Shown here: one piece after another, positions 18,566 to 27,121 of the stretch
Numbering within the stretch: the first letter of the stretch is position 1
How the letters are laid out: every line of letters starts with the position of its first letter
DNA from: Allokutzneria sp. A3M-2-11 16
Lineage (GTDB): Bacteria; Actinomycetota; Actinomycetes; Mycobacteriales; Pseudonocardiaceae
Direction of reading: 5' to 3'
DNA length: 64,000 bases
Assembly (NCBI RefSeq): GCF_024213555.1
Contig: NZ_JANAVO010000011.1
Coordinates: forward strand, 123,164 to 187,163
Notes under the pieces: generated by a model
Told to the model about the DNA's origin: nothing
What the model saw: only the letters and a program-made list of their open reading frames with translations
The model's database searches: none
Made by a program: the position numbers and the translations under genes

Positions 18566-19350
18566 GTGCGCTGCGCGCGGGCGCTCGCGTAGAGGCAGAC
18601 CGCGGCGGCGGTGGCCAGGTTGAGGCTCTCGGCGGCGCCGTGGATGGGGACGCGCAGCGAGTCGTCGGCGGCGGCCAGGGCCTCGCCGGGGACGCCGTGG
18701 GCCTCGCTGCCGAAGAGCCACGCGGTGGGTTCGGCGAGCGCGTCGGCGGTGTCCAGGTCGTCCGCGGCGTTGCCGTCGGCGGCGACCAGGCGCAGCCCGG
18801 CGGCGCGGCACGCGTCGAGCACGGCGGTCAGGTCCCGCTCGCGCGCGATCGGCAGGTGGAACAGGCTGCCGGTGCTCGCGCGCACGCACTTGCCGTTGTG
18901 CGGGTCGACGGTGTCCCCCGCGAAGATCACCGCGTCGGCCCCGGCCGCGTCGGCGACCCGGCTGACGGTGCCCGCGTTGCCCGGATCGGCGACGCCGACG
19001 AGCACGGCCACCAGCCTGGGCGAGCCCGCCAGTGCCTGCGCCAAGGGCACGTCGACGGTATCGCAGACCGCGACAATGCCTTGGGGCGTAACGGTTTCGG
19101 AGAGCCCGGCGGCGGCGCGCTCGGTGATCTCGCTCAGCGGCACACCGGCGTCGCGGGCCTCGTCGAGCAGCTCCGGGTTGCGCTCGGCGGCCAGCGCGGT
19201 GAAGAACAGCTCGTGCACCCGTCCCGGCCACCGCAGGGCCTCGCGCACTGCCTGGGCGCCCTCGGCGAGGAACCGCCCGGCGCGGGTGCGACCGGCGCGG
19301 CGGGCGAGCTGCCGAGCGGCAGCGACCCGCGGCGTGCGCTCGGTGCACAC
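18559..19350 (-). CDS. TrmH/SpoU-family RNA 2'-O-methyltransferase
   Basis: A 263-residue SPOUT enzyme. The C-terminal knot contains the three family motifs: GVADPGNAGTVSRVADAAG (motif 1), WLFGSEAHGVP (motif 2) and VPIHGAAESLNLATAAAV (motif 3), which form the S-adenosylmethionine pocket. An N-terminal substrate-binding domain precedes it. It should methylate a ribose in rRNA or tRNA; the position is not predictable. GTG 19350 starts 24 bases after the rplT stop. This place, between rplT and pheS, is conserved in actinobacteria. Confidence 0.92.
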   Translation of the reverse strand: MCTERTPRVAAARQLARRAGRTRAGRFLAEGAQAVREALRWPGRVHELFFTALAAERNPELLDEARDAGVPLSEITERAAAGLSETVTPQGIVAVCDTVDVPLAQALAGSPRLVAVLVGVADPGNAGTVSRVADAAGADAVIFAGDTVDPHNGKCVRASTGSLFHLPIARERDLTAVLDACRAAGLRLVAADGNAADDLDTADALAEPTAWLFGSEAHGVPGEALAAADDSLRVPIHGAAESLNLATAAAVCLYASARAQRTP

Positions 19351-19373
19351 CGCGGGTCGCTCGTGCCGGGTGC

Positions 19374-19754
19374 TCAGGCCGCGGCCTGGTTCTTGTCCGC
19401 GGGAAGCGCGGCGCGGGCGGCCTCGACCAGCGCGGTGAACGCGGCGGGGTCGGAGACGGCCAGCTCGGCCAGGATCTTGCGGTCGACCTCGATCTCGGCG
19501 AGGCGCAGGCCCTGGATGAACCGGTTGTAGGTCATCCCGTTCTCGCGCACGGCCGCGTTGATGCGGGTGATCCACAGCTTGCGGAAGTCACCCTTGCGGG
19601 CACGGCGGTCCCGGTAGGCGTACCCGAGCGAGTGGAGCATCTGCTCCTTCGCCTTGCGGTACAGCCGGGAGCGCTGGCCGCGGTAGCCGCTGGCGCGCTC
19701 CAGGATCGTCCGGCGCTTCTTCTGGGCGTTGACTGCCCGCTTGACGCGTGCCAC
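19374..19754 (-). CDS. rplT: 50S ribosomal protein L20
   Basis: A 126-residue L20 (bL20) with the diagnostic start [15 protein letters not shown], the basic helix ([15 protein letters not shown]) and the RNA-binding C-terminal half. It is needed early in 50S assembly and in many bacteria represses its own operon. Third gene of the infC-rpmI-rplT operon. Confidence 0.98.
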   Translation of the reverse strand: MARVKRAVNAQKKRRTILERASGYRGQRSRLYRKAKEQMLHSLGYAYRDRRARKGDFRKLWITRINAAVRENGMTYNRFIQGLRLAEIEVDRKILAELAVSDPAAFTALVEAARAALPADKNQAAA

Positions 19755-19820
19755 TGATCAGTCCTGTCGTTCTAGCGGGCAACCTGCGGCCACCCGGAAT
19801 GTGCGTGGGATGCGGAGGGC

Positions 19821-20015
19821 TTAGCGCCCGAGCAGTCGCTTGATGCGCGGCGCGTCGGCCTTGGAGACGACCTCGGTGCCCTCGAGGCGCCGGGTCAGCG
19901 TGCTCGGCTTCTTCTCCAGGATGTGCCTGCGGCCGGCCTGCTCGCGGCGGAGCTTGCCGGTGCCGGTGACCTTGATGCGCTTGCTCGTGCCGCTGTGCGA
20001 CTTGTTCTTCGGCAT
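19821..20015 (-). CDS. rpmI: 50S ribosomal protein L35
   Basis: A 64-residue L35 (bL35), [18 protein letters not shown] at the start and basic throughout. ATG 20015 is the conserved start; an in-frame extension upstream lies in the infC spacer. It sits between infC and rplT as in most bacteria. Confidence 0.98.
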   Translation of the reverse strand: MPKNKSHSGTSKRIKVTGTGKLRREQAGRRHILEKKPSTLTRRLEGTEVVSKADAPRIKRLLGR

Positions 20016-20066
20016 TGTGTCCTCAGTCTTGTGCGGTCGTGCCACCCGTCGGGGTGGCCGTGGTGC

Positions 20067-20663
20067 TCAGCCCTGCTGCGTGTCCTCGCCAGCGGACTCG
20101 CCCGAGTCGCCCGAGTCGTCGGCCGGGAGCGGCCCGCGCGGGCGGGGCTTGATGTGCTTGTGCGGCGCCAGCACCATGATCATGTTGCGGCCGTCCTGCT
20201 TCGGGTTGGACTCGACGACACCGAGGTCGACGACGTCCTCCGCCAGGCGCTGCAACAACCGGTAACCCAGCTCGGGTCGGGACTGCTCGCGACCACGGAA
20301 CATGATCGTGACCTTGACCTTGTGACCGTGTTCGAGGAAGCGCACCACGTTGCGCTTCTTGGTCTCGTAGTCGTGCGAGTCGATCTTCGGGCGGAGCTTC
20401 TGCTCCTTGATGACCGTGAGCTGCTGGTTCCTGCGGGACTCGCGGGCCTTCTGCGCGCTCTCGTACTTGAACTTGCCGTAGTCCATGAGCTTGCAGACAG
20501 GCGGGCGCGCCTGCGGGGCGACCTCAACGAGGTCGAGATCCGCCTCCTCGGCAAGTCGCAGCGCGTCCTCGATCCGGACGATGCCGACCTGCTCGCCCGC
20601 CGGTCCGACAAGGCGGACCTCGGGCACCCGGATGCGGTCGTTGATGCGAGTCTCGGAACTGAT
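20067..20663 (-). CDS. infC: translation initiation factor IF-3, probable ATC start
   Basis: A 198-residue IF-3 with N-domain ([17 protein letters not shown]), linker helix and C-domain ([36 protein letters not shown]). IF-3 checks start-codon pairing and blocks subunit joining. The homologous reading begins Ser-Ser-Glu-Thr-Arg directly after an ATC (20661-20663), with AGGAGG four bases upstream; there is no ATG or GTG at the right place. A rare ATN start is the known autoregulatory device of infC. An in-frame extension to 20753 exists but is poorly coding. First gene of its operon. Confidence 0.93.
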   Translation of the reverse strand: MSSETRINDRIRVPEVRLVGPAGEQVGIVRIEDALRLAEEADLDLVEVAPQARPPVCKLMDYGKFKYESAQKARESRRNQQLTVIKEQKLRPKIDSHDYETKKRNVVRFLEHGHKVKVTIMFRGREQSRPELGYRLLQRLAEDVVDLGVVESNPKQDGRNMIMVLAPHKHIKPRPRGPLPADDSGDSGESAGEDTQQG

Positions 20664-20944
20664 GTGGCCTCCTAGGTTCGTGGTGTCCCCGTGCTCGGGG
20701 GCGCAGGAAGCGCCGAACCCAGGAACGAGTCCGGCCCCGTCACGTGAACGCACGTGCGGGGCCCGCTGTTCCTACCGATCACGCCACATGGGCGCACACC
20801 ACCCGCGCACCGCGTCCGCGGTGAGGGCGGGACCGGACCCGGACATCTGGTGTCTGACGACGGTCGATGACTCGGGTGGGAGCGGGGCTCCACTTGCCGC
20901 CCCCGCATACACGGGGGCTGGTCGCTCGTGGAAGGGTACCAGGC

Positions 20945-21289
20945 GTGAATCAGGAGCAGGAAACCGAGCCCGACCAGCAGGTACGTGATCTCGCCGACGT
21001 CCCGGCGATCGAGGTGATCAGCCGTTCCGCGGTGCTGCTGATGTCGGCCGCGGCGGAGAAGCTGGGCCTGGCCGACTCCCCTTCGCGGGAGCCCGACCTG
21101 GACGAGGCGCGCAGGCTGATCAGCGGCCTCGCCGGCCTGGTCACCGCCTCCGGCGAGTACCTCGGTCCGCACGCCGCCCCGCTCAAGGACGGGTTGCAGT
21201 CGCTGCAGCGGGCCTTCCGCGAGGCGTCCGCGGTGCCGGACGAGCCCGGCAAGGGCCCCGGCGAGAAGTACACCGGCCCCGTCTACTGA
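20945..21289 (+). CDS. DUF1844 family protein
   Basis: A 114-residue cytoplasmic protein of the DUF1844 family (VISRSAVLLMSAAAEKLGLA; DLDEARRLISGLAGLV). The function is not established; it is often found near infC in actinobacteria, as here, where it is divergent from infC. GTG 20945 has GGAAGG upstream. Its last bases overlap the end of the convergent membrane protein gene. Confidence 0.88.
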   Translation: MNQEQETEPDQQVRDLADVPAIEVISRSAVLLMSAAAEKLGLADSPSREPDLDEARRLISGLAGLVTASGEYLGPHAAPLKDGLQSLQRAFREASAVPDEPGKGPGEKYTGPVY

Positions 21290-21873
21290 CGGTTCGGGCG
21301 CAGACCGAGCCGGACCAGCTCCCGCTCGGCCAGCGCGTCCAGCTCGCCGTTGCGCCAGGCCAGCGCGTCGGCGTTGCTCAGCCGCTTGAGCGGCAGGTTG
21401 GCGATCGCCCTCGCGGCCAGCAGCTCGCGGGCGTCGCCGAAGCGCAGCAGGGTCACCGCCGCCGTGGCCTCCCGTACGAACCGGATCCGCCACGGCAGCC
21501 ACGTCGCCAGCAGCAGCACGAGCGGCAGCAGCACCACGACGAGCGCGAGCCAGAACCCGGTCTGCTCGACCGCGTCGATCTGCCTGCCGCCCGCCGCGAT
21601 GAGCTGGTCACCCGCGTCGACGCCGGGCGTGAACGCCTTGGCCAGCGACTCCCCGACCAGCGGGATGCGCGCGGCCCACTCGGCGGCTCCGGCGAACACT
21701 CCGCGCAGCACAGACCCGGACTCGGCGAGCTTGTCACCGGGCATCCGGAGCTTGAGCACGTTGTCGTAGAGCCTGGTGGCCCCGATGACGGCGAACACCA
21801 TGACGGTGACCGCGGCGAGGTCCGCGAGCAGTTGACCGGCCCGCCGCCCCGCCTGGTCCGCGTAGAGCTTCAC
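21283..21873 (-). CDS. two-helix membrane protein, hypothetical
   Basis: A 196-residue protein with two clear membrane segments (about 18-36, LAAVTVMVFAVIGATRLY; about 109-128, FWLALVVVLLPLVLLLATWL), a long loop between them and a basic C-terminal tail that should be cytoplasmic. No family recognised beyond similar actinobacterial membrane proteins next to DUF1844. Ends 7 bases inside the convergent gene. Confidence 0.75.
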   Translation of the reverse strand: MKLYADQAGRRAGQLLADLAAVTVMVFAVIGATRLYDNVLKLRMPGDKLAESGSVLRGVFAGAAEWAARIPLVGESLAKAFTPGVDAGDQLIAAGGRQIDAVEQTGFWLALVVVLLPLVLLLATWLPWRIRFVREATAAVTLLRFGDARELLAARAIANLPLKRLSNADALAWRNGELDALAERELVRLGLRPNRQ

Positions 21874-21944
21874 GCCGCCAACGTAGCGGCGCTACTCCAT
21901 TCGCCGCCCTCAACATCAAATTTGCGAGACCCCACCCCGTTCCC

Positions 21945-22020
21945 TGAACGACCCGTTCAGGGAATCCAACGCCCCGAACGACCCGTTCAGGGCGCTCAAC
22001 GCCCCGAACGCGGCGTTGGT
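21945..22020. repeat. second copy of the 30-bp GAACGACCCGTTCAGGG repeats
   Basis: Two tandem 30-bp units (GAACGACCCGTTCAGGG + CAACGCCCC) and the same shortened last unit GAACGCGGCGTTGG seen at 10322-10431. The array runs right up to the RidA stop codon and may act as its terminator. Confidence 0.8.
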
Positions 22021-22400
22021 CAGGAGAGGACGGCCAGGGCGTCGATCTCGATGAGGAGCCCGGCGGGCAGGCCGACGTAGACGGTGGTGCGCGCGGAGTA
22101 CGGCTCGGTCATGAACTCGCCGTACGCCTCGTTCATCTCGGCGAAGTGGGCCACGTCGGTCAGGTAGACGCGGATCATCACGGCGTCGTCGAGGGAGGCG
22201 CCCGCCTCGGCGAGGACGGCCTGGACGTTGCGCATGGTCTGGCGGGTCTGCTCGGCGACCGTGGTGCCGACGACGTCGCCGGTCTTCGGGTCGAACGCGA
22301 CCTGGCCCGCGACCTGGAGGATGTTGCCCTTGCGCACGCCCTGGGAGAACTTGGCCACCGGGGTGGGCGCCTCGGCGGTGCGGATCTCCTGCTTGGTCAT
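22020..22400 (-). CDS. RidA-family enamine/imine deaminase
   Basis: A 126-residue YjgF/YER057c/UK114 protein. RidA enzymes hydrolyse reactive 2-aminoacrylate-type enamines released by PLP-dependent dehydratases. The family signature near the C-terminus (ARTTVYVGLP, with the substrate-binding Arg) is present, as is GNILQVAGQVAFDP. Its gene is in the same cluster as a D-serine-dehydratase-like PLP enzyme, which fits this detoxifying role. ATG 22400 follows GAGGAAGGA. It is last in a three-gene minus-strand operon with the IclR and kinase genes. Confidence 0.93.
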   Translation of the reverse strand: MTKQEIRTAEAPTPVAKFSQGVRKGNILQVAGQVAFDPKTGDVVGTTVAEQTRQTMRNVQAVLAEAGASLDDAVMIRVYLTDVAHFAEMNEAYGEFMTEPYSARTTVYVGLPAGLLIEIDALAVLS

Positions 22401-22418
22401 CTGATGGTCCTTCCTCGG

Positions 22419-23180
22419 TTAGGTGTTCCCCTGGGCGTCGGGCCGCCAGCCGCAGTCCGCGGAGGCGGCGCGGGCCGCCCCCAGCAGCTCCGGCAGCAAC
22501 CCGAGCAGTCCTTCGAAGTCGAGCAGCATCTCGGGCACCGACAGCGACATCGCCGCCAGCACCTCCCCGCGCGGTCCGCGCACGGGCGCGCCGATGCAGT
22601 GGATGAAGTCCTCGTGCTCCCTGCGGTCCACCGCGTAGCCGCACTGCCGGACCTGCTCCAGCTCGGCCAGGTACGCGTCGGCGTCGGTGATCGTGTTCAC
22701 GGTGAGCTTCGGGTACGGGATGGAGCGGGCGATCGCGCGGCGCTCGGGTTCGGGCAGCGCGCCGACGAGGATCTTGCCGACCGCGGTGCAGTGCAGCGCG
22801 GCCTGCTTGCCGATGCGGGAGTACATCCGCACCTGGTGCCTGCTGTCGTACTTGTCGATGTAGATCACCTCGCCCGCCTCGTAGCTGGCGAGGTGCACGG
22901 TGTGGCCGGTGCGCGCGTTGAGCTCGCGCAGGTGCGGTTCGACGGCGCGGCGGACGTCGCGTTCCTCCAGCGCGCGGAAGGACAGGTCGAACAGCGCGGT
23001 GCCGAGCCGGTGGTGGCGGGCGCCCTCGCGCTGCACGAAGCGGTGCTTCTCCAGGGTGCGCAGCAGGCGCAGCACCGTGGACTTGTGCACGTCAAGCTTG
23101 GCGGCGAGGTCGTCGAGGGTGCGCGGCCCCTCGCCCAGTTCGCGCAGGATCACCAGCGCGCGGTCCAGGCTCTGACTCAT
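22419..23180 (-). CDS. IclR-family transcriptional regulator
   Basis: A 253-residue IclR protein: winged helix-turn-helix about 1-70 (SLDRALVILRELGEGPRTLDDLAAKL in part) and an effector domain with HCTAVGKILVGALP and the closing GAPVRGPRGEV. Its ATG overlaps the kinase stop by 4 bases, so the two are co-translated. The likely target is the divergent promoter region 24131-24236, where an inverted GTTGC-N7-GCAAC occurs. The effector is probably the keto- or amino-acid intermediate of the locus. Confidence 0.92.
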   Translation of the reverse strand: MSQSLDRALVILRELGEGPRTLDDLAAKLDVHKSTVLRLLRTLEKHRFVQREGARHHRLGTALFDLSFRALEERDVRRAVEPHLRELNARTGHTVHLASYEAGEVIYIDKYDSRHQVRMYSRIGKQAALHCTAVGKILVGALPEPERRAIARSIPYPKLTVNTITDADAYLAELEQVRQCGYAVDRREHEDFIHCIGAPVRGPRGEVLAAMSLSVPEMLLDFEGLLGLLPELLGAARAASADCGWRPDAQGNT

Positions 23181-24130
23181 CCCAGCCTCACCCCTTCCGT
23201 GCTGACGCGGGCGCCGCGCCACGCGGGCTCGTCGGCGTCGAGCAGCGCCGACGCCAGCTCGGCGGGCAGCTGCTCGCCGACGTCCTCGTGCGTGAGCAGT
23301 GTTCCGGCCGCACTGAGGTGCCCCGCCCGCAGCCGCCGTCCAGCCCCCTGACCGTCCAAAGTGGACGCCAGGAAGCCTGCGGCGAACGCGTCGCCCGCAC
23401 CGACGGGCTCGACGACGTCGACGGCGAGCGCGGGCTCGAACACCCGCTGGCCGCTCTCCATGAGGGTTGCCCCGTCCGCTCCCTGTTTCACCACAAGGGT
23501 TTCCGGCCCGGGTAACAACGCCCGGACCTCGGCGGGATCATCGGTTCCCCACAGCGCCTCCGCCTCGTCGGAACCGACCAGCACGATGTCGGCGGAGTCG
23601 GCCAGTTCGCGCAACAGCTCCGGTCCCCCGCCGTGCTCCCAAAGCGCGGGCCGCCAGTTGATGTCGAAGGACACCCGGTAGTCGCCGCGCCGATCCCGCA
23701 GCACCGCGCGGAGTAGGCCGAGGCAGCTCGGCGACAGCGCCGCCGTGATGCCGCTGACGTGCACCAATCGCGTGTGCGCCAAGGAGATCCGGTCGAGCAG
23801 GTCGGGCCCGAGCGCCGAGGCCGCCGACCCGCGCCGGTAGTACGTCACGGCGCCGGGTTCCTTGAAGTAGAGCCCCGTCTGCCGGGTCGGGTCGATGTGG
23901 ACGTCAGCGGTGTCGACGCCCGCGGCGCGCACGCGGCTGAGCACGGCGCGGCCGAAGGAGTCCTGCCCGAGCGCGCTCACCCAGCGGCTGCGGAATCCGC
24001 GCGAGGCCAGGTGGCACGCGACGTTCGACTCCGCGCCGCCGACCCCCTCGATCCAGGTCCGGTCCCCGGGAGCGGGCACGAACACGGCCATGGACTCGCC
24101 GATGCAGACCACATCACCCGAGGTGTTCAC
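23177..24130 (-). CDS. PfkB-family sugar kinase, 2-keto-3-deoxygluconate kinase type
   Basis: A 317-residue ribokinase-fold enzyme. It opens with DVVCIGESMAVFVP, has the substrate loop GGAESNVACHLASRG and the anion-hole/catalytic motif VEPVGAGDAFAAGF with its Asp base. The best subfamily match is 2-dehydro-3-deoxygluconokinase, which makes KDPG from KDG. Start GTG 24130 has GGGGAG upstream. First gene of the minus operon, facing the D-amino acid genes. Pairing a KDG-type kinase with D-aminoacylase and GntP is known in actinomycetes but the substrate is unproven. Confidence 0.88.
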   Translation of the reverse strand: MNTSGDVVCIGESMAVFVPAPGDRTWIEGVGGAESNVACHLASRGFRSRWVSALGQDSFGRAVLSRVRAAGVDTADVHIDPTRQTGLYFKEPGAVTYYRRGSAASALGPDLLDRISLAHTRLVHVSGITAALSPSCLGLLRAVLRDRRGDYRVSFDINWRPALWEHGGGPELLRELADSADIVLVGSDEAEALWGTDDPAEVRALLPGPETLVVKQGADGATLMESGQRVFEPALAVDVVEPVGAGDAFAAGFLASTLDGQGAGRRLRAGHLSAAGTLLTHEDVGEQLPAELASALLDADEPAWRGARVSTEGVRLG

Positions 24131-24236
24131 CGTGCTCCCCACATGTGTTGACCGTCCAGCCCGGCGAATGCTACACACCCTCGCAGCACATAGCGCAATT
24201 GTTGTTGCACTGCACGCAACGAAGGAGCGGGTGCCC
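24131..24236. promoter_or_regulatory. divergent promoter region with IclR-type inverted repeat
   Basis: The 106 bases between the kinase and deaminase starts are AT-richer than their surroundings and carry GTTGC-ACTGCAC-GCAAC near 24204-24220 as a perfect 5+7+5 inverted repeat. It is a candidate operator for the IclR protein of the cluster; the assignment is inference. Confidence 0.5.
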
Positions 24237-25520
24237 GTGACGTCCATTGATCGCGCGGCGATCGAAGCGAGCCGCGCCGAACGCATCGACTGGCGCTTCA
24301 AGGGCCTGCCCGCCGCGCTGCACGGGCTGACCATCGCGGAGGCCGCCGAGCGGCGGCTCGACCTCTTCGAGGACGGGTTCCTCGGACCGGTCGTGGTGCT
24401 GGACGCGCCCGCGATGCGGCACAACCTGGACACCATGGCCGCGTGGTGCGCCGAGCACGGCCTCCGGCTCGCCCCGCACGGCAAGACCACCATGGCGCCC
24501 AAGCTCTTCGCCGACCAGCTGGACGCGGGAGCGTGGGGCATCACCGCGGCCAACGCCAGCCAGCTGCGGGTCTACCGCGCCTTCGGCGTGCAGCGCGTCG
24601 TGTTCGCCAACCAGCTCGTCGACCCGGCGGCGCTGCGCTGGTTGTCCGCCGAGCTCGACCGCGATCCGGACTTCGAGTTCGTGTGCTGGGCCGACTCCGT
24701 GCGCGGGGTGCGGCTGATGACCGAGGCGCTGACGGCGGCGGGCGGATCGCGGCCGGTCGACGTGCTCGTGGAGCTGGGCGGGGAGAACGGGCGCACCGGC
24801 GCACGCGACCTGGACACGGCGGTCGCGGTCGGCGAGGCGATCGCCGCCAGCCCGGTGTTGCGACTCGCGGGAACGGGCGGCTACGAAGCCGCTGTGGCGC
24901 ATGGGGACTGGGTCACGAAACAGTCCACTGTGGATGGTTACCTGGCGAACCTGCGCGAGCTGACGATCCGCCTCGCGGACCACTTCGCCGGTCCGGCGAT
25001 CGTGACGGCGGGCGGCAGCGCGTACTTCGACCAGGTCGCCGCCGCGATCACCGAACCGTGGCCGGACGGGCTGGACGTGGTGCCAGTGCTGCGCAGCGGC
25101 GCCTACGTGACTCACGACGACGGTTTCTACCGAGGGATTTCCCCGTTCGCGCGCGAGCACCGGCTCGGCGGCGGCAGTGCGTTCCTCCCGGCGCTGCACG
25201 CGTGGGCGCAGGTGACCTCGCACCCCGAACCGAGGTTGGCACTGCTCACGGTCGGCAAGCGCGACGTGTCGTTCGACGAGGGCCTCCCGGAGCCGCAACT
25301 GCTGCGCTCCGGCAAGTCTGTGTCCACTTTGGACGGATGCACGATCAGCGCGCTCAACGACCAGCACGCCTTCCTCCGCCTGGCCGAGGACGATCAGGTC
25401 GACATCGGCGACTGGGTCTCGGTCGGGTTGTCCCACCCGTGCACCGTCTTCGACAAGTGGCAGCTGATCCCTGTCGTCGACGGCACCACGGTCGTCGACT
25501 ACGTCAGGACGTGGTTCTGA
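24237..25520 (+). CDS. PLP-dependent D-serine dehydratase-like / amino acid deaminase
   Basis: A 427-residue fold-III PLP enzyme with an alanine-racemase-type N-terminal barrel and a DSD1-like C-terminal domain. The PLP lysine is in LAPHGKTTMAP and the metal-binding His/Cys pair in LSHPCTVFDKW, both typical of D-serine dehydratase and D-threonine aldolase. It should release a keto acid from a D-amino acid. GTG 24237 lies 9 bases past AAGGAG; GTG 24231 is possible. Its stop overlaps the next ATG (TGATG), so it heads a tight three-gene operon. Confidence 0.88.
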   Translation: MTSIDRAAIEASRAERIDWRFKGLPAALHGLTIAEAAERRLDLFEDGFLGPVVVLDAPAMRHNLDTMAAWCAEHGLRLAPHGKTTMAPKLFADQLDAGAWGITAANASQLRVYRAFGVQRVVFANQLVDPAALRWLSAELDRDPDFEFVCWADSVRGVRLMTEALTAAGGSRPVDVLVELGGENGRTGARDLDTAVAVGEAIAASPVLRLAGTGGYEAAVAHGDWVTKQSTVDGYLANLRELTIRLADHFAGPAIVTAGGSAYFDQVAAAITEPWPDGLDVVPVLRSGAYVTHDDGFYRGISPFAREHRLGGGSAFLPALHAWAQVTSHPEPRLALLTVGKRDVSFDEGLPEPQLLRSGKSVSTLDGCTISALNDQHAFLRLAEDDQVDIGDWVSVGLSHPCTVFDKWQLIPVVDGTTVVDYVRTWF

Positions 25521-27121
25521 TGCTGGTCTTCCGCGGCGCGCAGATCGCGGACGGCACCGCCGTGGACCTCTTCCGCGCTGACGTCGCGGTGGCAGAGGGG
25601 CGCATCGTCGAGATCGCGCGCCACGAACGGTTGATCGGTTCGCGGGTGATCGACGCGGACGGTCTGGTGCTCGCGCCCGGTTTCATCGACATGCACTCGC
25701 ACTCCGACCTCCAGGTGCTCGCCGAGCCCTCGCACGAGGCGAAGGTGTGCCAGGGCGTCACGCTCGAAGTGCTCGGCCAGGACGGGCTCTCGTACGCGCC
25801 CGCCGACGACGCGGTGCTGGCCCAGCTCCGCCAGCAGCTCGCGGGGTGGAACGACGATCCAGCGGGCTTCGACTGGAACTGGCGCAGCGTCGCGGAGTAC
25901 CTCGACCGGCTCGACCAGGGCATCGCGGTGAACGCGGCGTACCTGGTGCCGCAGGGAACCGTGCGGATGATGTGCGTGGGCTGGGACGACCGCCCGCCCG
26001 CACCGTCCGAAATGGACGCTATGAAAGAACTGGTCGCACGTTCACTGCGGGAAGGCGCGGTCGGCATGTCCTCCGGCCTGACCTACACGCCGGGCATGTA
26101 CGCGGACACCGCTGAGCTGGTGGAACTGTGCCGTGTGGTGGCCGAGCACGGCGGCTACTACAGCCCGCACCACCGCAGCTACGGCGCGGGCGCGGTGGAG
26201 GCGTACGCGGAGATGGTCGACGTCTCGCGCGGCTCCGGCTGCCCGCTGCACCTGGCGCACGCGACGATGAACTTCCCGGTGAACAAGGGCAGGGCGGGCG
26301 AGCTGCTGTCCATTGTGGACGACGCGATCGCCGAGGGCTGCGACATCAGCCTGGACACCTACCCCTACTTGCCGGGCGCCACCTACCTCTCGGCGCTGCT
26401 GCCGAGCTGGGTCTCCGAGGGCGGCCCGGACGCCGCGCTCGCCCGTCTGTCCGATGTGGACACACGCGAGCGCATCCGGGTGGAGCTGGAGGAAACCGGC
26501 TCAGACGGCTGCCACGGGGTCCCGGTGGACTGGACGACCATCGAGATCAACGGAACCCGGCGCGAGGAGAACGCGCACCTGGTCGGGCTCAGCGTCGCCG
26601 AATCGGCGCGGGTGGCCGGGCGCGCTCCGAGCGAGCTGTACTTCGACACGCTGATCTCCGAGCGGATGGGCACCTCGTGCCTGATGCACGTCGGCCACGA
26701 GGAGAACGTGCGGGCGATCATGCGGCACCCCGCGCACACGGTCGGCAGCGATGGGCTCCTCGTCGGCGAGCGCCCGCACCCGCGGGCGTGGGGCACCTTC
26801 CCCCGCTACCTCGCCCGCTACGTGCGCGAACTCGGCGTGCTCAGCCTCGCCGAGTGCGTCGCGCACATGACCGGGAACGCGGCGCGGCGGCTGCGGCTGC
26901 CGGACCGGGGCCTGGTGCGCGAGGGCTACCGGGCCGACCTCGTGCTCTTCGATGCCGGAAAGGTGGCCGACACCGCCACGTTCGACCGGCCGCGCAGCCG
27001 TCCGGCTGGTATTCCGTACGTCTTCGTCAACGGGGTCGCGGTGGTCGACGACGGCACCAGGACCTCGGCACTGCCCGGCCGGGCAGTGCGCAACTCCCAC
27101 ACCTCTGGAGTCGTCGCGTGA
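25520..27121 (+). CDS. N-acyl-D-amino-acid deacylase (D-aminoacylase family)
   Basis: A 533-residue amidohydrolase. Metal ligands appear as GFIDMHSHSD (first two His), HHRSYG and LHLAHATM (later His) and HTVGSDG (Asp), followed by the C-terminal strand domain (REGYRADLVLFDA). D-aminoacylases remove the acyl group from N-acyl-D-amino acids. The Cys ligand often seen in VxGNCG is replaced here: the region reads VLGQDGLS. The start overlaps the deaminase stop and the stop overlaps the permease GTG. The order suggests uptake, deacylation, then deamination. Confidence 0.9.
   Translation: MLVFRGAQIADGTAVDLFRADVAVAEGRIVEIARHERLIGSRVIDADGLVLAPGFIDMHSHSDLQVLAEPSHEAKVCQGVTLEVLGQDGLSYAPADDAVLAQLRQQLAGWNDDPAGFDWNWRSVAEYLDRLDQGIAVNAAYLVPQGTVRMMCVGWDDRPPAPSEMDAMKELVARSLREGAVGMSSGLTYTPGMYADTAELVELCRVVAEHGGYYSPHHRSYGAGAVEAYAEMVDVSRGSGCPLHLAHATMNFPVNKGRAGELLSIVDDAIAEGCDISLDTYPYLPGATYLSALLPSWVSEGGPDAALARLSDVDTRERIRVELEETGSDGCHGVPVDWTTIEINGTRREENAHLVGLSVAESARVAGRAPSELYFDTLISERMGTSCLMHVGHEENVRAIMRHPAHTVGSDGLLVGERPHPRAWGTFPRYLARYVRELGVLSLAECVAHMTGNAARRLRLPDRGLVREGYRADLVLFDAGKVADTATFDRPRSRPAGIPYVFVNGVAVVDDGTRTSALPGRAVRNSHTSGVVA

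Noticed and set aside
20664..20944. A ribosomal-protein leader RNA before infC
   Set aside because: The region could hold one, as L20 operons are often self-regulated, but no defined stem set could be drawn with confidence.
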